64,000 nt of DNA from Brevundimonas sp. Root1279 (GCF_001425945.1 NZ_LMEB01000008.1:219109-283108), one strand, 5' to 3'; shown: positions 7,901 to 16,497, counted from the stretch's first letter. The notes: generated from the sequence alone by a model not told the origin. Numbers and translations are program-made.

Positions 7901-8559
7901 AATTGACCGCCGCCGACCGCGCCACCGTCGCGATCTCGCTGCTGATCATGGGCGCGGGCGCCGCTATCGCCTTCGCGGGCCCGACCGGGGCCCTGCCCTA
8001 CCACTACGGCGGCGACGGCTACGCCGACGCCTGGACGACCCGCGAACCGATCGGCGGCGGCATCGCCGCCCTCGGTGCGCTGACCCTCGTCCTGGCCGGC
8101 GGCATGGGGATCGCCGCCGCCCGCGCCGGAGACCCCGCCCGCGCCCGCGGCCTGCGCTTCGGCCAGATCCTGATCCTCGTCGCCATGCTGGGCGTCAGCC
8201 TGTTCGCCGGCCTCGCCAGCGTCACCGGCCTGACCTCGATCGGCGGCGCCGCGCCGATGGCGGCGATGTCCGCCCTGTTCCTGATGCTCGGCGCCGTGCT
8301 CGGCCGCGTCGGACCCAATCCGATCGCCGGGGTGCGCACGCCCTGGGCCTACAAGAGCCGGCTCGCCTGGGACCGCTCCAACCGCCTCGCCGGCCGCCTG
8401 TTCTTCCTGATCGGCCTCGGCGGCCTGGCCCTGTCGCCCTTTATCGCCCAGCCCCTGGGGATCCAGATCATCATCGGCGCCGTCCTCGTCGCAGCCGTCT
8501 GGTCGATCGTCGAGAGCTGGCGCGTGTGGCGCACCGACCCCGACCGCCAACCCTTCTGA
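7897..8559 (+). CDS. SdpI-family multi-pass membrane protein
   Basis: A 220-residue membrane protein with about six hydrophobic segments. The SdpI signature is at PNPIAGVRTPWAYKSRLAWD followed by RSNRLAGR (family pattern N-x3-G-x-RT ... S-x3-W-x3-N), at residues 131-158. The N-terminal half resembles the DUF1648 segment (LPYHYGGDGYADAW). In B. subtilis SdpI gives immunity to the SdpC toxin and inactivates SdpR by sequestering it at the membrane. Here it is translationally coupled to the SdpR-like gene. No SdpC-like toxin is visible, so the signal it senses is unknown. Confidence 0.85.
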   Translation: MKLTAADRATVAISLLIMGAGAAIAFAGPTGALPYHYGGDGYADAWTTREPIGGGIAALGALTLVLAGGMGIAAARAGDPARARGLRFGQILILVAMLGVSLFAGLASVTGLTSIGGAAPMAAMSALFLMLGAVLGRVGPNPIAGVRTPWAYKSRLAWDRSNRLAGRLFFLIGLGGLALSPFIAQPLGIQIIIGAVLVAAVWSIVESWRVWRTDPDRQPF

Positions 8560-8575
8560 CCGACGGAGACCGACC

Positions 8576-9508
8576 ATGCTCAGCCTGATCCTCACCGCGG
8601 CCCTCTCAGTCCCCGTGGCCGGTCCGACCTCGACCCCGGTGGCCCTGCCGTCCGATCCGTCACCGATCCACGGGACCCTGCTGGCGCCCGAAGGCCAGGC
8701 CCGCGCCGTCGCCGTCATCCTGCCCGGCTCCGGGCCGACCGATCGCGACGGCAACAGCCCGCTCGGCGTCTCGGCCTCGACCTACCGCCTGCTCGCCGAA
8801 GGTCTGGCCGAGCAGGGGATCGCCACCGTCCGCATCGACAAGCGCGGCATCGCCGCCAGCGCCGCGGCCGGCCTGTCCGAGACCGACCTGCGCTTCGACC
8901 ACTATGTCGCCGACGCCCGCGCCTGGGCCGAAGAGGCCGCCGCTCGCACCGGCAAGCCCTGCGCCTGGCTGATCGGTCACAGCGAGGGCGCCCTGATCGC
9001 CCTGGCCGCGACGAAGGAGGACGACGACAAGATCTGCGGCCTGGTCCTGCTCTCCGGCGCGGGCCGCCGCGCTCGCGTGGTGCTGGAGGAACAGCTCGCC
9101 CCGATCCCCGAGCCGCTGAAGACCCAGGCCTACGCCGCCCTCGCCGAGCTGGAGACCGGCCGCACCGTGGCCGATACCCCGCCCGCACTGCAGGCCCTCT
9201 TCCGCCCCTCGGTCCAGCCCTATCTGATCTCCTGGTTCGCCTACGATCCCGCCGTCCTGATCGCCGCCTACGACGGGCCGATCCTCATCGGCCAGGGGAC
9301 CACCGACCTGCAGATCACCGTCGAGGACGCCCGCGCCCTCGCCTCCGCCCGGCCGGATGCGACCCTCGTCCTCTGGGAGGGCGTCAATCACGTCCTCAAG
9401 CTCGCCCCGGCCGACCGCGCCGGCAATGCCGCCACCTACCGCGACCCGTCCCTTCCGCTGGCCGGCGGCATCGTCGACGACGTCGCCGAGTTCATCCTGA
9501 CGCGCTGA
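8576..9508 (+). CDS. exported alpha/beta hydrolase
   Basis: A 310-residue protein with a short hydrophobic N-terminus (MLSLILTAALSVPVAGPTS) that looks like a cleavable signal peptide. The oxyanion region VILPGSGPTDRDGNSP lies near residues 47-62, the nucleophile elbow GHSEG places Ser at 136, and the C-terminal catalytic His is probably in WEGVNHVLK. The GPTDRDGN motif is typical of periplasmic serine hydrolases with this fold. The substrate is unknown. It begins 16 bases after the SdpI-like stop on the same strand and may belong to that operon. Confidence 0.8.
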   Translation: MLSLILTAALSVPVAGPTSTPVALPSDPSPIHGTLLAPEGQARAVAVILPGSGPTDRDGNSPLGVSASTYRLLAEGLAEQGIATVRIDKRGIAASAAAGLSETDLRFDHYVADARAWAEEAAARTGKPCAWLIGHSEGALIALAATKEDDDKICGLVLLSGAGRRARVVLEEQLAPIPEPLKTQAYAALAELETGRTVADTPPALQALFRPSVQPYLISWFAYDPAVLIAAYDGPILIGQGTTDLQITVEDARALASARPDATLVLWEGVNHVLKLAPADRAGNAATYRDPSLPLAGGIVDDVAEFILTR

Positions 9509-9633
9509 GTCCCTGGCCCGCGTCGGCGACGCCCGATCCCTCTCCGACAGCTGCTGGCGCCTGACCTGCACAGCGGCGCCGAATTGATCGCCAGCCGCAC
9601 CTGGTGCGACGCGTTGCTCCGCTGGTTGGGCCG

Positions 9634-10965
9634 CTAGGCCAGCGTCTCCTGGAACCGCACCGGCCGCCCGTGGGCCGTGCCGATCAGCTCGCCGTCGCGC
9701 ATCACCACCCGGCCGCGCACGATCGTGGCCATGGCCTTGCCGGTGGCCTCGAAATTGTTGAACGGCGTCCAGCCCGAGCGGGTGGCCATGTCCTCGTCCT
9801 TGATGAGGTGCCTGGCCTTCAGGTCGACGATGGTCAGGTCGGCGTCATAACCCTCGGCCATCCGGCCCTTGCCGGCGATGCCGAAGACGCGGTTGGCGCC
9901 ATGGCTGGTCAGGTCGATGAAGCGATCCAGGCTCAGCCGGCCGTTGGCGACGTGGGTCAGCATCACCGGCACCAGGGTCTGCACCCCCGGCATGCCCGAG
10001 GGCGACGCCGGATACGGCCGCGCCTTCTCCTCCAGCGTATGCGGGGCGTGGTCCGAGCCGAGCACGTCGGCGACGCCCTGCTCGATGCCGCGCCACAGGC
10101 CGGCGATGTGCGGCGCATTGCGGATCGGCGGGTTCATCTGGGCCAGGCCCTTGAGCCGCTCATAGGCCTCGTCGCCGTCCAGCGTCAGGTGCTGCGGCGT
10201 CACCTCGACGGTGGCCACGTCCTTGTGCCCGGCCAGGAAGTCGATCTCCTCGGCGGTCGTGACGTGCAGCACGTGGATGCGGGCGCCGGTCTCGCGGGCT
10301 AGGCGCACCAGCCGCTTGGTCGACATGATGGCGCTTTCGGGGTCGCGCACCTCCGGATGGCTGGTCCAGTCGCCGGTGCGGGCCAGCGGGCGGCGCTCGG
10401 CCAGGCGGTATTCGTCCTCCGAGTGGAAGGTGGCGCGGCGCTTCACATGGCGCAGCACCTCGCGCACCCCGTCGTCGTCGGCGACCAGCAGGGTGCCGGT
10501 CGAGGCGCCCATGAACACCTTGACCCCGCAGCAGCCCGGCAACCGCTCGAGCTCGGCCAGGTATTTGGCGTTGTCGTGGGTGCCGCCGATGTAGAAGGCG
10601 TGGTCGGTCCACATTCGGTCGCGGGCGCGGTCCAGCTTGTCGGCCAGGGTGTCCGGGTCGGTCGTGTTCGGCTCGGTGTTCGGCATTTCGAACACGGCGG
10701 TGACCCCGCCCAGCGCCGCGGCGCGCGACCCGGTCTCCAGGTCTTCCTTCCACTCCAGCCCCGGCTCGCGGAAATGCACCTGGGTGTCGATCACGCCCGG
10801 CAGCACCGTCAGGCCCGTAGCGTCGAACACCTCGCCGGCCGAGGCCTGGCTCAGGTCGCCGACGAAGACGATCTTGCCGTCGATGACGCCGACGTCGGCC
10901 ATGCCGCGCCCCGCATGGTTGGCCACTTCGCCGCCGCGGACGATGAGATCGTAGGTCTGGGTCAT
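9634..10965 (-). CDS. pyrC: dihydroorotase, class I
   Basis: A 443-residue cyclic amidohydrolase. The N-terminal beta sandwich is followed by the zinc motif DTQVHFREPG near residues 60-69. GVKVFMGASTGTLLV carries the lysine that is carbamylated. Metal histidines lie in RIHVLHVTT and LGSDHAPHTLEEK, with the latter Asp as catalytic base. Dihydroorotase makes dihydroorotate from carbamoyl aspartate in pyrimidine synthesis. No cysteine-type class II features appear. The neighbouring upstream gene on this strand is a glycosyltransferase, with 33 bases between them. A non-pyrimidine dihydroorotase paralogue cannot be excluded, but all metal ligands are present. Confidence 0.85.
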   Translation of the reverse strand: MTQTYDLIVRGGEVANHAGRGMADVGVIDGKIVFVGDLSQASAGEVFDATGLTVLPGVIDTQVHFREPGLEWKEDLETGSRAAALGGVTAVFEMPNTEPNTTDPDTLADKLDRARDRMWTDHAFYIGGTHDNAKYLAELERLPGCCGVKVFMGASTGTLLVADDDGVREVLRHVKRRATFHSEDEYRLAERRPLARTGDWTSHPEVRDPESAIMSTKRLVRLARETGARIHVLHVTTAEEIDFLAGHKDVATVEVTPQHLTLDGDEAYERLKGLAQMNPPIRNAPHIAGLWRGIEQGVADVLGSDHAPHTLEEKARPYPASPSGMPGVQTLVPVMLTHVANGRLSLDRFIDLTSHGANRVFGIAGKGRMAEGYDADLTIVDLKARHLIKDEDMATRSGWTPFNNFEATGKAMATIVRGRVVMRDGELIGTAHGRPVRFQETLA

Positions 10966-10998
10966 GCCCGCTCCCTTAGACCCGGCGGGCCCCGTGAT

Positions 10999-11958
10999 CT
11001 AGGCCAGGGCGCGCTCGGCCAGCAGCTTCTTCACCGCCCGCAGCATCCGCTCGGTCGGCAGCTCGTTCATGTGCTCGATGGCCTGGTTGAGGCGCGGGTC
11101 GATCTTTCGGAACTCCTCGACCGAGCGCGGCCCGCGCACGACCAAACCGCCCCACGGTCCCCGCTCGACGTCGTCCGACGGGCCGTAGCCCGCCACCACC
11201 GGCGTCCCCGCCGCCGTGGCCAGATGGGTCCACAGCGAGTCGTTGCCGACATAGAGATTGCAGCGCTGCAGCACCGCCACCGCCTGCAGCGGCGTCAGCT
11301 TGCCTTGCAGCTCGATCGTGTGATGCCGCGGCAGGGCCAGGCGGATGGTGTGAGCGGCGTCACGGTCGCTCTCCTCCCCGATCACCACCACATGCGCTCC
11401 CGCCAGCGGCCCGCCGGGGCTGGTCAAGGTCACCGCCAGGTTGGCGAAGCGTTCGGCGGGCCAGCGGCGGCCCATCCAGGCCGACCCCGGACCGATGGCC
11501 AGCAGCGGCCCGTCGCCCGCCGGCAGCAGGGCCTCCACCTTGGCCCGCGTCGGCTCCGACACGAACAGCCGCGGTCCCGGCGTCTCCTCCAGCTGCAGCA
11601 CCCGCGCCGCCAGCTCGACCTTGTGCACGCCCGGCTCGTCCTCGCCGCGCACCGCCCGCTTCTGCCGCTTCAGCTTGGTCGACAGGGCCGAGCCGCGCAT
11701 GTCGACGACACAGCCCCAGGTCTCGGCGCGGACCTGGTTCCACAGCCCCAGCCACTCGAGCTTGCTCTCCTTCTCAAGGACCAGCAGGCGATCAAGACGC
11801 GGCGTGTCGGCGAACAGGGGGGCGCTGGTCGGCGAACCGACCACGGTGAACCGCGCCTGCGGCATGGCCTCGACCAGATAGGCCAGCACGCCGGAGGACA
11901 GCACCGCGTCCTCGGCATCCGCCTCGGCGAGGTAGAGAATGGGGAAACGTCCCGCCAT
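10999..11958 (-). CDS. glycosyltransferase family 9 (heptosyltransferase-like)
   Basis: A 319-residue GT-B fold protein related to ADP-heptose:LPS heptosyltransferases. The C-terminal half has AIGPGSAWMGRRWPAERFAN, matching the GT9 donor-site pattern around a Lys/Arg-W-P-x-E-x-F core, and CNLYVGNDSLWTHLATAAGTP, the conserved N-D-S/T-G-x-x-H-x-A-A region (with W replacing the usual G). The N-terminus has ILYLAEADAEDAVLSSGVLA. The donor and acceptor sugars are unknown. Start ATG 11958 is the first Met before this conserved domain. It probably contributes to envelope polysaccharide and is co-directional with pyrC. Confidence 0.82.
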   Translation of the reverse strand: MAGRFPILYLAEADAEDAVLSSGVLAYLVEAMPQARFTVVGSPTSAPLFADTPRLDRLLVLEKESKLEWLGLWNQVRAETWGCVVDMRGSALSTKLKRQKRAVRGEDEPGVHKVELAARVLQLEETPGPRLFVSEPTRAKVEALLPAGDGPLLAIGPGSAWMGRRWPAERFANLAVTLTSPGGPLAGAHVVVIGEESDRDAAHTIRLALPRHHTIELQGKLTPLQAVAVLQRCNLYVGNDSLWTHLATAAGTPVVAGYGPSDDVERGPWGGLVVRGPRSVEEFRKIDPRLNQAIEHMNELPTERMLRAVKKLLAERALA

Positions 11959-12075
11959 GGGGACACCGTATACGGATTCTCCCCGGCGTTGAGCGGCGCT
12001 GCGATGGCAATTGCGGGGTCTGGCGGCGGTCGCTGTGGATGACGCAGCCCCGCGGGCGGAGTACACGGCTTGCCG

Positions 12076-12636
12076 ATGACCCTCCCCCTCCTGCCCGGTC
12101 GCGAATGCGGCGGCTGCGTCGAATGCTGCCGGGTCATCCCGCTGAACCTGCCCGAGCTGGCCAAGCCGACCGGCGAGCTGTGCCGCTACTGCGTTGGCGG
12201 CGTCGGCTGCTCGGTCCACGCCATCCGCCCCCAGACCTGCCGCACCTGGTTCTGCCTGTGGCGTATGGTCGAGCTCAGCGACGACTGGCGGCCCGACCGC
12301 AGCGGCGTGGTCATACGCCCGGACGGAATCGAGGAAGGCGAGATCACCGTCTTCGTGGTCGAGCGCACCGACTTCCTGGCCTCCGACGACTTCTTCGCCG
12401 TCCTCGCCAGCTGGATCGCCCAGGGCATCCGCGTCGCCCTCAGCGTCCCCGGCCCGGTCGGCACCTATCCGGCTCGCGCCGAGGTCACCGACTGGCTGCG
12501 CCCGGCGGTCGAGGCCGGCGACCCGGCCGACTTCCTCGCCCGCGTCCTCCGCTCGCTCGACAAGCTGGAGCAGCACGACTGGGAGCCGGACGGGATCACG
12601 GCGCGGTATGCGGTTGAGGACCACCCCTTCAGCTAA
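12076..12636 (+). CDS. YkgJ-like CxxCxxCC metal-binding protein
   Basis: A 186-residue protein with a cysteine-rich N-terminus: CGGCVECC near residues 9-16, CRYC near 35-38, GCSVH, and PQTCRTWFC. This is the pattern of the YkgJ/UPF0153 family, thought to bind zinc or an iron-sulfur cluster. The remaining 120 residues lack cysteine and form an accessory domain. The start is ATG 12076, with an in-frame TTG two codons upstream as an alternative. It runs divergently from the glycosyltransferase and is followed 27 bases later by ygfZ. Function is not established. Confidence 0.78.
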   Translation: MTLPLLPGRECGGCVECCRVIPLNLPELAKPTGELCRYCVGGVGCSVHAIRPQTCRTWFCLWRMVELSDDWRPDRSGVVIRPDGIEEGEITVFVVERTDFLASDDFFAVLASWIAQGIRVALSVPGPVGTYPARAEVTDWLRPAVEAGDPADFLARVLRSLDKLEQHDWEPDGITARYAVEDHPFS

Positions 12637-12656
12637 GCTGCGGGTGCCCTTATCTA
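12628..12656 (+). promoter_or_regulatory. candidate ygfZ promoter, leaderless
   Basis: TATCTA at 12651-12656 is a good -10 match and ends six bases before the ygfZ ATG at 12663. A weak -35 (TTCAGC, 12628-12633) lies 17 bases upstream, inside the 3' end of the YkgJ-like gene. Transcription would start at the A of ATG, and there is no Shine-Dalgarno. Confidence 0.45.
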
Positions 12657-12662
12657 ACCCTC

Positions 12663-13451
12663 ATGACCCCCCGCATCGCCCGCCTCGAAAGCCGCGCCCT
12701 GATCCGCGTGGCCGGTCCCGACGCCCGCCCATTCCTGCACAATCTGCTGACCCAGGACGTCGAGACCCTGGCCGACGGCGAGCTGCGCTTCGGCGCCCTG
12801 CTCTCGGCCCCCGGCCGGGTGCTGTTCGACCTGTTCGTCCGAGGCGAGGGCGAGGCGGTCCTGCTCGACGTCGCCGCCGCCCGCCGCCAGGCTCTGCTGC
12901 AGCGCCTGACCCTCTACAAGCTGCGCGCCCAGGTGACGGTCGAGCCTGACGACCGCCCCGTCCTCGCCGCCTGGGACGGCCCGCTGCCCGACGGCTTCGC
13001 GCTCGACCCGCGCGTCCCCGCCCTCGGCGGCCGCAGCCAGGGCGACGCGGAAGCCGACGCCTCCGAGGACGACTACCAGGCCCACCGCCTGGCTCAGGGC
13101 GTCCCCGATTCCGACGCCGACGTCCCCTTCGACACCGCCTATCCGATCGAGGCGAATTTCGACCTGCTCAACGGCATCGACTTCCAGAAGGGCTGTTTCA
13201 TCGGCCAGGAGACCACTTCCCGCATGAAGCGCCGCGGCTCCATCAAGAACCGCATGCTCCCCCTCGCCTTCGACGGTCCGCCCCCGCCCTTCGGCGCCGA
13301 GGTCCTCAACGGCGAACTTCGCGCCGGCGAGGTCCGCAGCGGGCGCGAGGGAAGCGCCATCGCCCTGCTGCGGCTGGATCGGTTGGAAGGCCAGCTGACC
13401 GTGGACGGGCGAACGGTGACAGTGACGAAGCCGGAGTGGTTGCCCACCTGA
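12663..13451 (+). CDS. ygfZ: folate-binding protein YgfZ (GcvT-like)
   Basis: A 262-residue tetrahydrofolate-binding protein of the GcvT superfamily. The YgfZ signature KGCFIGQETTSRMKRRG lies near residues 177-193, including the conserved cysteine. The N-terminal GRVLFDLFV and FLHNLLTQDVETL also fit. YgfZ/IBA57 proteins assist maturation or repair of certain 4Fe-4S enzymes. It is slightly shorter than the E. coli protein (about 326 residues), usual for alphaproteobacteria. The ATG at 12663 appears leaderless. Confidence 0.9.
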   Translation: MTPRIARLESRALIRVAGPDARPFLHNLLTQDVETLADGELRFGALLSAPGRVLFDLFVRGEGEAVLLDVAAARRQALLQRLTLYKLRAQVTVEPDDRPVLAAWDGPLPDGFALDPRVPALGGRSQGDAEADASEDDYQAHRLAQGVPDSDADVPFDTAYPIEANFDLLNGIDFQKGCFIGQETTSRMKRRGSIKNRMLPLAFDGPPPPFGAEVLNGELRAGEVRSGREGSAIALLRLDRLEGQLTVDGRTVTVTKPEWLPT

Positions 13452-13545
13452 CCCTTCGGGCAAGGCCATGCCGGTTCACGCCGCCCAGCCCAAGGCGAAG
13501 GCTTTCGGGGACGTTTCCCGTCCGGGCGTTGGAGTTGGATTGAGC

Positions 13546-13731
13546 CTACGGCTTCGGCTTCCGCGCCTTGTCCGCCGCGTCCAGCATCCGGATCGCCGAG
13601 ATGTCCGCCGCATCCGGCGTCAGCCGCATCGCAGCCGCGGGCGGATCCTTGACCACCACCTCGCCGTCCCCGGCCTCCGGCGTCAGCGGCTCGGTGATCA
13701 GGTCGTCGTCTGGGCGTTCGGGATCGGACAT
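13546..13731 (-). CDS. small acidic hypothetical protein
   Basis: A 61-residue, strongly charged protein beginning MSDPERPDDDLITEPLTPEA and ending LDAADKARKPKP. It has no membrane segment or cysteine. The composition and third-position GC look coding, and nothing opposes it on the other strand. ATG 13731 is the first methionine that does not require an odd start codon. No family recognised. Confidence 0.5.
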   Translation of the reverse strand: MSDPERPDDDLITEPLTPEAGDGEVVVKDPPAAAMRLTPDAADISAIRMLDAADKARKPKP

Positions 13732-13770
13732 AGGGTCCAAACCGCCCTGCGTCCGCTTGGTTGCTACGGC

Positions 13771-14121
13771 TCAGTCGCCCGCGACGTCGCCGCCGGTGAC
13801 CCGACAGGCCGCCTCCAGGCCCGCGACGTGGATCTGCACCGTCCGCCCGGCGGGGATCGTGTACCAGACGTGCTTGGCGTTGATGGTGATGTGGATCAGC
13901 CGCGGATCCCGCAGAGCGCACCGGCCCTGACGCGCCTGCGAGAAGTCGCAGCGGCTCTCGCCGGCCAGGGTCCGCATGGCGAAGGGACCAAGGGCGACGG
14001 CGTTGGAGAACTCCATCTGGCGCTGGGCCGCGGTCGGCTGGATGATCTGGCATCCCCGGGTCGGCTGTGGGGGCTGGGCGACAAGCGCGGCGGCGATCAG
14101 CAGGACGGGAGCGAGGCTCAT
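13771..14121 (-). CDS. secreted hypothetical protein
   Basis: A 116-residue protein with a clear signal peptide (MSLAPVLLIAAALVAQPPQP). Three cysteines in the mature part (TRGC, SRCDF, GRCAL) plus one near the C-terminus (AACRVTGG) could form periplasmic disulfides. ATG 14121 is preceded by GGAGGA at a good distance, which fixes the start. It is divergent from tag with 92 bases between the starts. Function unknown. Confidence 0.65.
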   Translation of the reverse strand: MSLAPVLLIAAALVAQPPQPTRGCQIIQPTAAQRQMEFSNAVALGPFAMRTLAGESRCDFSQARQGRCALRDPRLIHITINAKHVWYTIPAGRTVQIHVAGLEAACRVTGGDVAGD

Positions 14122-14213
14122 GGCGGTTCCTCCGGACGGCGGCAAAGTCGCCGCTTCGGCCCGCCAGGCCAAGTGAACTCGCCGTAACCCGCCTCAGCGC
14201 CTACCCTCCCCCC

Positions 14214-14810
14214 ATGCCCGACTCACTCCACCGCTGCGCCTGGTGCGGGACCGATCCGCTGTACGTCGCCTATCACGACGAGGAGTGGGGCGTGCCCGAG
14301 TATGACGCCCGCGCCCTGTGGGAGAAGCTGGTCCTCGACGGCTTCCAGGCCGGCCTGGCCTGGATCACCATCCTGCGCAAGCGCGAGGGGATGCGCGACG
14401 CCTTCGACGGCTTCGATCCGGTCAAGGTCGCCGCCTACGGCGAGGACGACATCGCGCGGCTGCTCGGCGACGCCCGCATCATCCGCTCCCGCGCCAAGAT
14501 CAACGCCGCCATCAAGGGCGCCCGCATCTGGCTTGAAATGCAGGAAAACGGAGAGGACTTCTCCGAATGGCTCTGGTCGTTCGTCGGCGGCGCCCCGATC
14601 CAGAACCATTGGCCCGACAGCGACGCCCGCCCCGTCGCCACCCCCGAGTCCGAGGCCATGGCCAAGGCCCTGAAGAAGCGCGGTTTCACCTTCTGCGGCC
14701 CGGTGATCGTCTACGCCTTCATGCAGGCCGTCGGCATGGTCAACGACCACGGAGTGGAGTGCTTCCGGCATAGGCAGGTTCGGGCCCTGGCCGGCGGGTC
14801 GGAGACCTAG
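14214..14810 (+). CDS. tag: DNA-3-methyladenine glycosylase I (Tag)
   Basis: A 198-residue base-excision repair enzyme that removes 3-methyladenine. The N-terminus RCAWCGTDPLYVAYHDEEWG carries zinc ligands Cys and His, and FQAGLAWITILRKRE contains the active-site region. The C-terminal HGVECFRH supplies the remaining His/Cys zinc ligands. Length is normal. ATG 14214 follows a pyrimidine run without a Shine-Dalgarno. Its stop overlaps by four bases the stop of the convergent PAS gene. Confidence 0.94.
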   Translation: MPDSLHRCAWCGTDPLYVAYHDEEWGVPEYDARALWEKLVLDGFQAGLAWITILRKREGMRDAFDGFDPVKVAAYGEDDIARLLGDARIIRSRAKINAAIKGARIWLEMQENGEDFSEWLWSFVGGAPIQNHWPDSDARPVATPESEAMAKALKKRGFTFCGPVIVYAFMQAVGMVNDHGVECFRHRQVRALAGGSET

Positions 14811-16039
14811 TCCGGGGGCGCGTCAGGCCCGGCGGGCGTCACGTCCCGGCCGCTGCCGACGATCCGGGCGATGCGGCCCTCGGCGTCGCGCACGGGCACG
14901 ATCTTGGTGTCCCAAACCACCGTCCCCACCTCCAGCTCGAAGACGTCGCGCCACGCCACCGGCTCGCCCTCGGCCACCGCCTCGCGATAGCGGGCCAGCA
15001 CCTTGGCCGCTGTCTCGGGCGGAAGCAGGTCCTCCAGCCTGCGCCCGACCACATCATCCAGTCCGGTCGCGCGCTTGTGCGCCGGGTTGGTCTGCTCGAC
15101 CACGAAGGCGCCGGAAGGCTCCACCCGGATCACGAACAGCGGATCGGCCGCGTTCTCGAAGACAGCCCGATACAGGGCGTCCGCCTCCTGCCGTCGCGCT
15201 TCGGCGGCGCGCAACCGTTCGTCGGCTTCCTTCTGGATGGTGATGTTCTGCGCCACGCAGAACCGGCGGTCGCCGTGGGGAACCGCCGCCCAGGCGAACC
15301 AGCGATAGCGGCCGTCGCGCCCCCGCAGCCGGTTCTCGAACCGGGTCGTGATCCGCCCCTTCGCCAGGCTGTCGATCTCGCGCCGGGTCCGCTTGCGATC
15401 GTCCGGGTGTTCGAGCCATTCGGAGGTCCGGCCCAGCAGTTCGTGAACCTCGTACCCGAGGGTCGCGCCCAGCAACGGGCTGACGGCGCGCCACACGCCC
15501 GCCTTGTCCGCGATGACGAACGGATCGCGGGACAGGTCCAGGTCAGGCCCGTCGTCCCCGTCACGCTCAGCGGCCAGGGCCACGGACAGGCGTTGCAGGG
15601 CCTCCCGCAGACTATGCGGCTCATGGATGTCCGCCGCGGAGCCGAACCATTCGGTGACGGCCCCAGTGGCGTTTCGCAGCGGGATCAGCTTCACGGCGTG
15701 CCAGCGGCCCTCGCCGACGGCGTTCAGGAGCCGGAGATCGGCTTCGAACAGCACACCGCCCTGCAGGGCCGTCTCCCAGCGCTCGAGATGGAATCGGTCA
15801 TGCGGATGGACCGCCGCCGCCCAACCATCGGCCAGGGCGTCCACCGGAGGCCGTCCCGTGTACGCCAGCCAGGCGGCGTTGAAGAAATGCACCGACCCGT
15901 CCGGCCCTGCGAACCAGAACAGGTTCGGATGCGCGACCGCCAGCGTCGGCGTCGGGTCTTCAGAGTTGGGTCCGCCGCCCACGTCTCGTCCCTCCCGGTG
16001 CGATGCAGCGACTGTGACAAGCGTCGGAACGCCCTGCAA
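14807..16039 (-). CDS. three-PAS-domain sensory protein without output domain
   Basis: A 410-residue soluble protein. PAS 1 is near residues 30-145 (FWFAGPDGSVHFFNAAWLAYTG is its core), PAS 2 near 165-280 with a PAC motif (FENRLRGRDGRYRWFAWAAV), and PAS 3 near 290-400 (AVFENAADPLFVIR, then GRIARIVGSGRDVTPAG). A short coiled helix (QKEADERLRAAEARRQEADA) joins PAS 2 and 3. The sequence ends about ten residues after PAS 3, with no kinase, GGDEF, EAL or DNA-binding domain. It could act through a partner. Ligand unknown. Convergent with tag. Confidence 0.8.
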   Translation of the reverse strand: MQGVPTLVTVAASHREGRDVGGGPNSEDPTPTLAVAHPNLFWFAGPDGSVHFFNAAWLAYTGRPPVDALADGWAAAVHPHDRFHLERWETALQGGVLFEADLRLLNAVGEGRWHAVKLIPLRNATGAVTEWFGSAADIHEPHSLREALQRLSVALAAERDGDDGPDLDLSRDPFVIADKAGVWRAVSPLLGATLGYEVHELLGRTSEWLEHPDDRKRTRREIDSLAKGRITTRFENRLRGRDGRYRWFAWAAVPHGDRRFCVAQNITIQKEADERLRAAEARRQEADALYRAVFENAADPLFVIRVEPSGAFVVEQTNPAHKRATGLDDVVGRRLEDLLPPETAAKVLARYREAVAEGEPVAWRDVFELEVGTVVWDTKIVPVRDAEGRIARIVGSGRDVTPAGPDAPPD

Positions 16040-16146
16040 GACCGGAGGTCCGACCGATCAGCGCGGTTCAACGCGGCACGACAATCACGGGCCGGGGCGC
16101 CTCACCCCCTTGCATGTCGCCCGACCCGGGGCTAACACTGAACCAC

Positions 16147-16497
16147 ATGGTGCAGTATTCACAAACCCGGTTGGACGCCTCCTTCGCCGCCCTCTCCGAC
16201 GCCACCCGGCGCGGGGTGCTGGAGCGGCTCGGGCGTTCGGACGCCTCGATCACCGAGCTGGCCGACAAGTTCCACATGACCCTGACGGGCATGAAGAAGC
16301 ACGTCGGCGTCCTGGAGCAGGCAGGGCTCGTCACCACGGAGAAGGTCGGGCGCGTGCGGACCTGCAGGCTCGGCGAGCTCCGTCTCGAGGATGAGGCGGC
16401 CTGGATCGCGGGACACCGCCGCCTTTGGGACGCCCGCTTCGACGGCCTGGACGCCGTCGTCGACGAGCTGAAACGCAAGGAGAAGTCCGATGAGTAG
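16147..16497 (+). CDS. ArsR-family transcriptional regulator
   Basis: A 116-residue winged-helix protein: LDASFAALSDATRRGVLERL near the N-terminus, the recognition helix region HMTLTGMKKHVGVLEQAGLV, and a wing around KVGRVRTCRLG. No metal-binding cysteine pair is present. Its 3' end overlaps the SRPBCC gene by eight bases. ArsR/SRPBCC pairs of this kind are common and the regulator probably controls both genes. I chose ATG 16147 because the conserved domain begins right after it. Confidence 0.87.
   Translation: MVQYSQTRLDASFAALSDATRRGVLERLGRSDASITELADKFHMTLTGMKKHVGVLEQAGLVTTEKVGRVRTCRLGELRLEDEAAWIAGHRRLWDARFDGLDAVVDELKRKEKSDE

Noticed and set aside
9509..9633. Possible small gene or RNA between the exported hydrolase and pyrC
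   Set aside because: No start with a ribosome site, no structure and no T-run; I see nothing definite in these 125 bases.
11959..12624. N-terminal extension of the family-9 glycosyltransferase to 541 residues
   Set aside because: The extension is antisense to the YkgJ-like cysteine-rich gene and has no glycosyltransferase features; the family domain starts at ATG 11958.
13139..14053. A 304-codon minus-strand frame near ygfZ
   Set aside because: It is antisense to the end of ygfZ, then out of frame with two small minus-strand genes that have better start signals.
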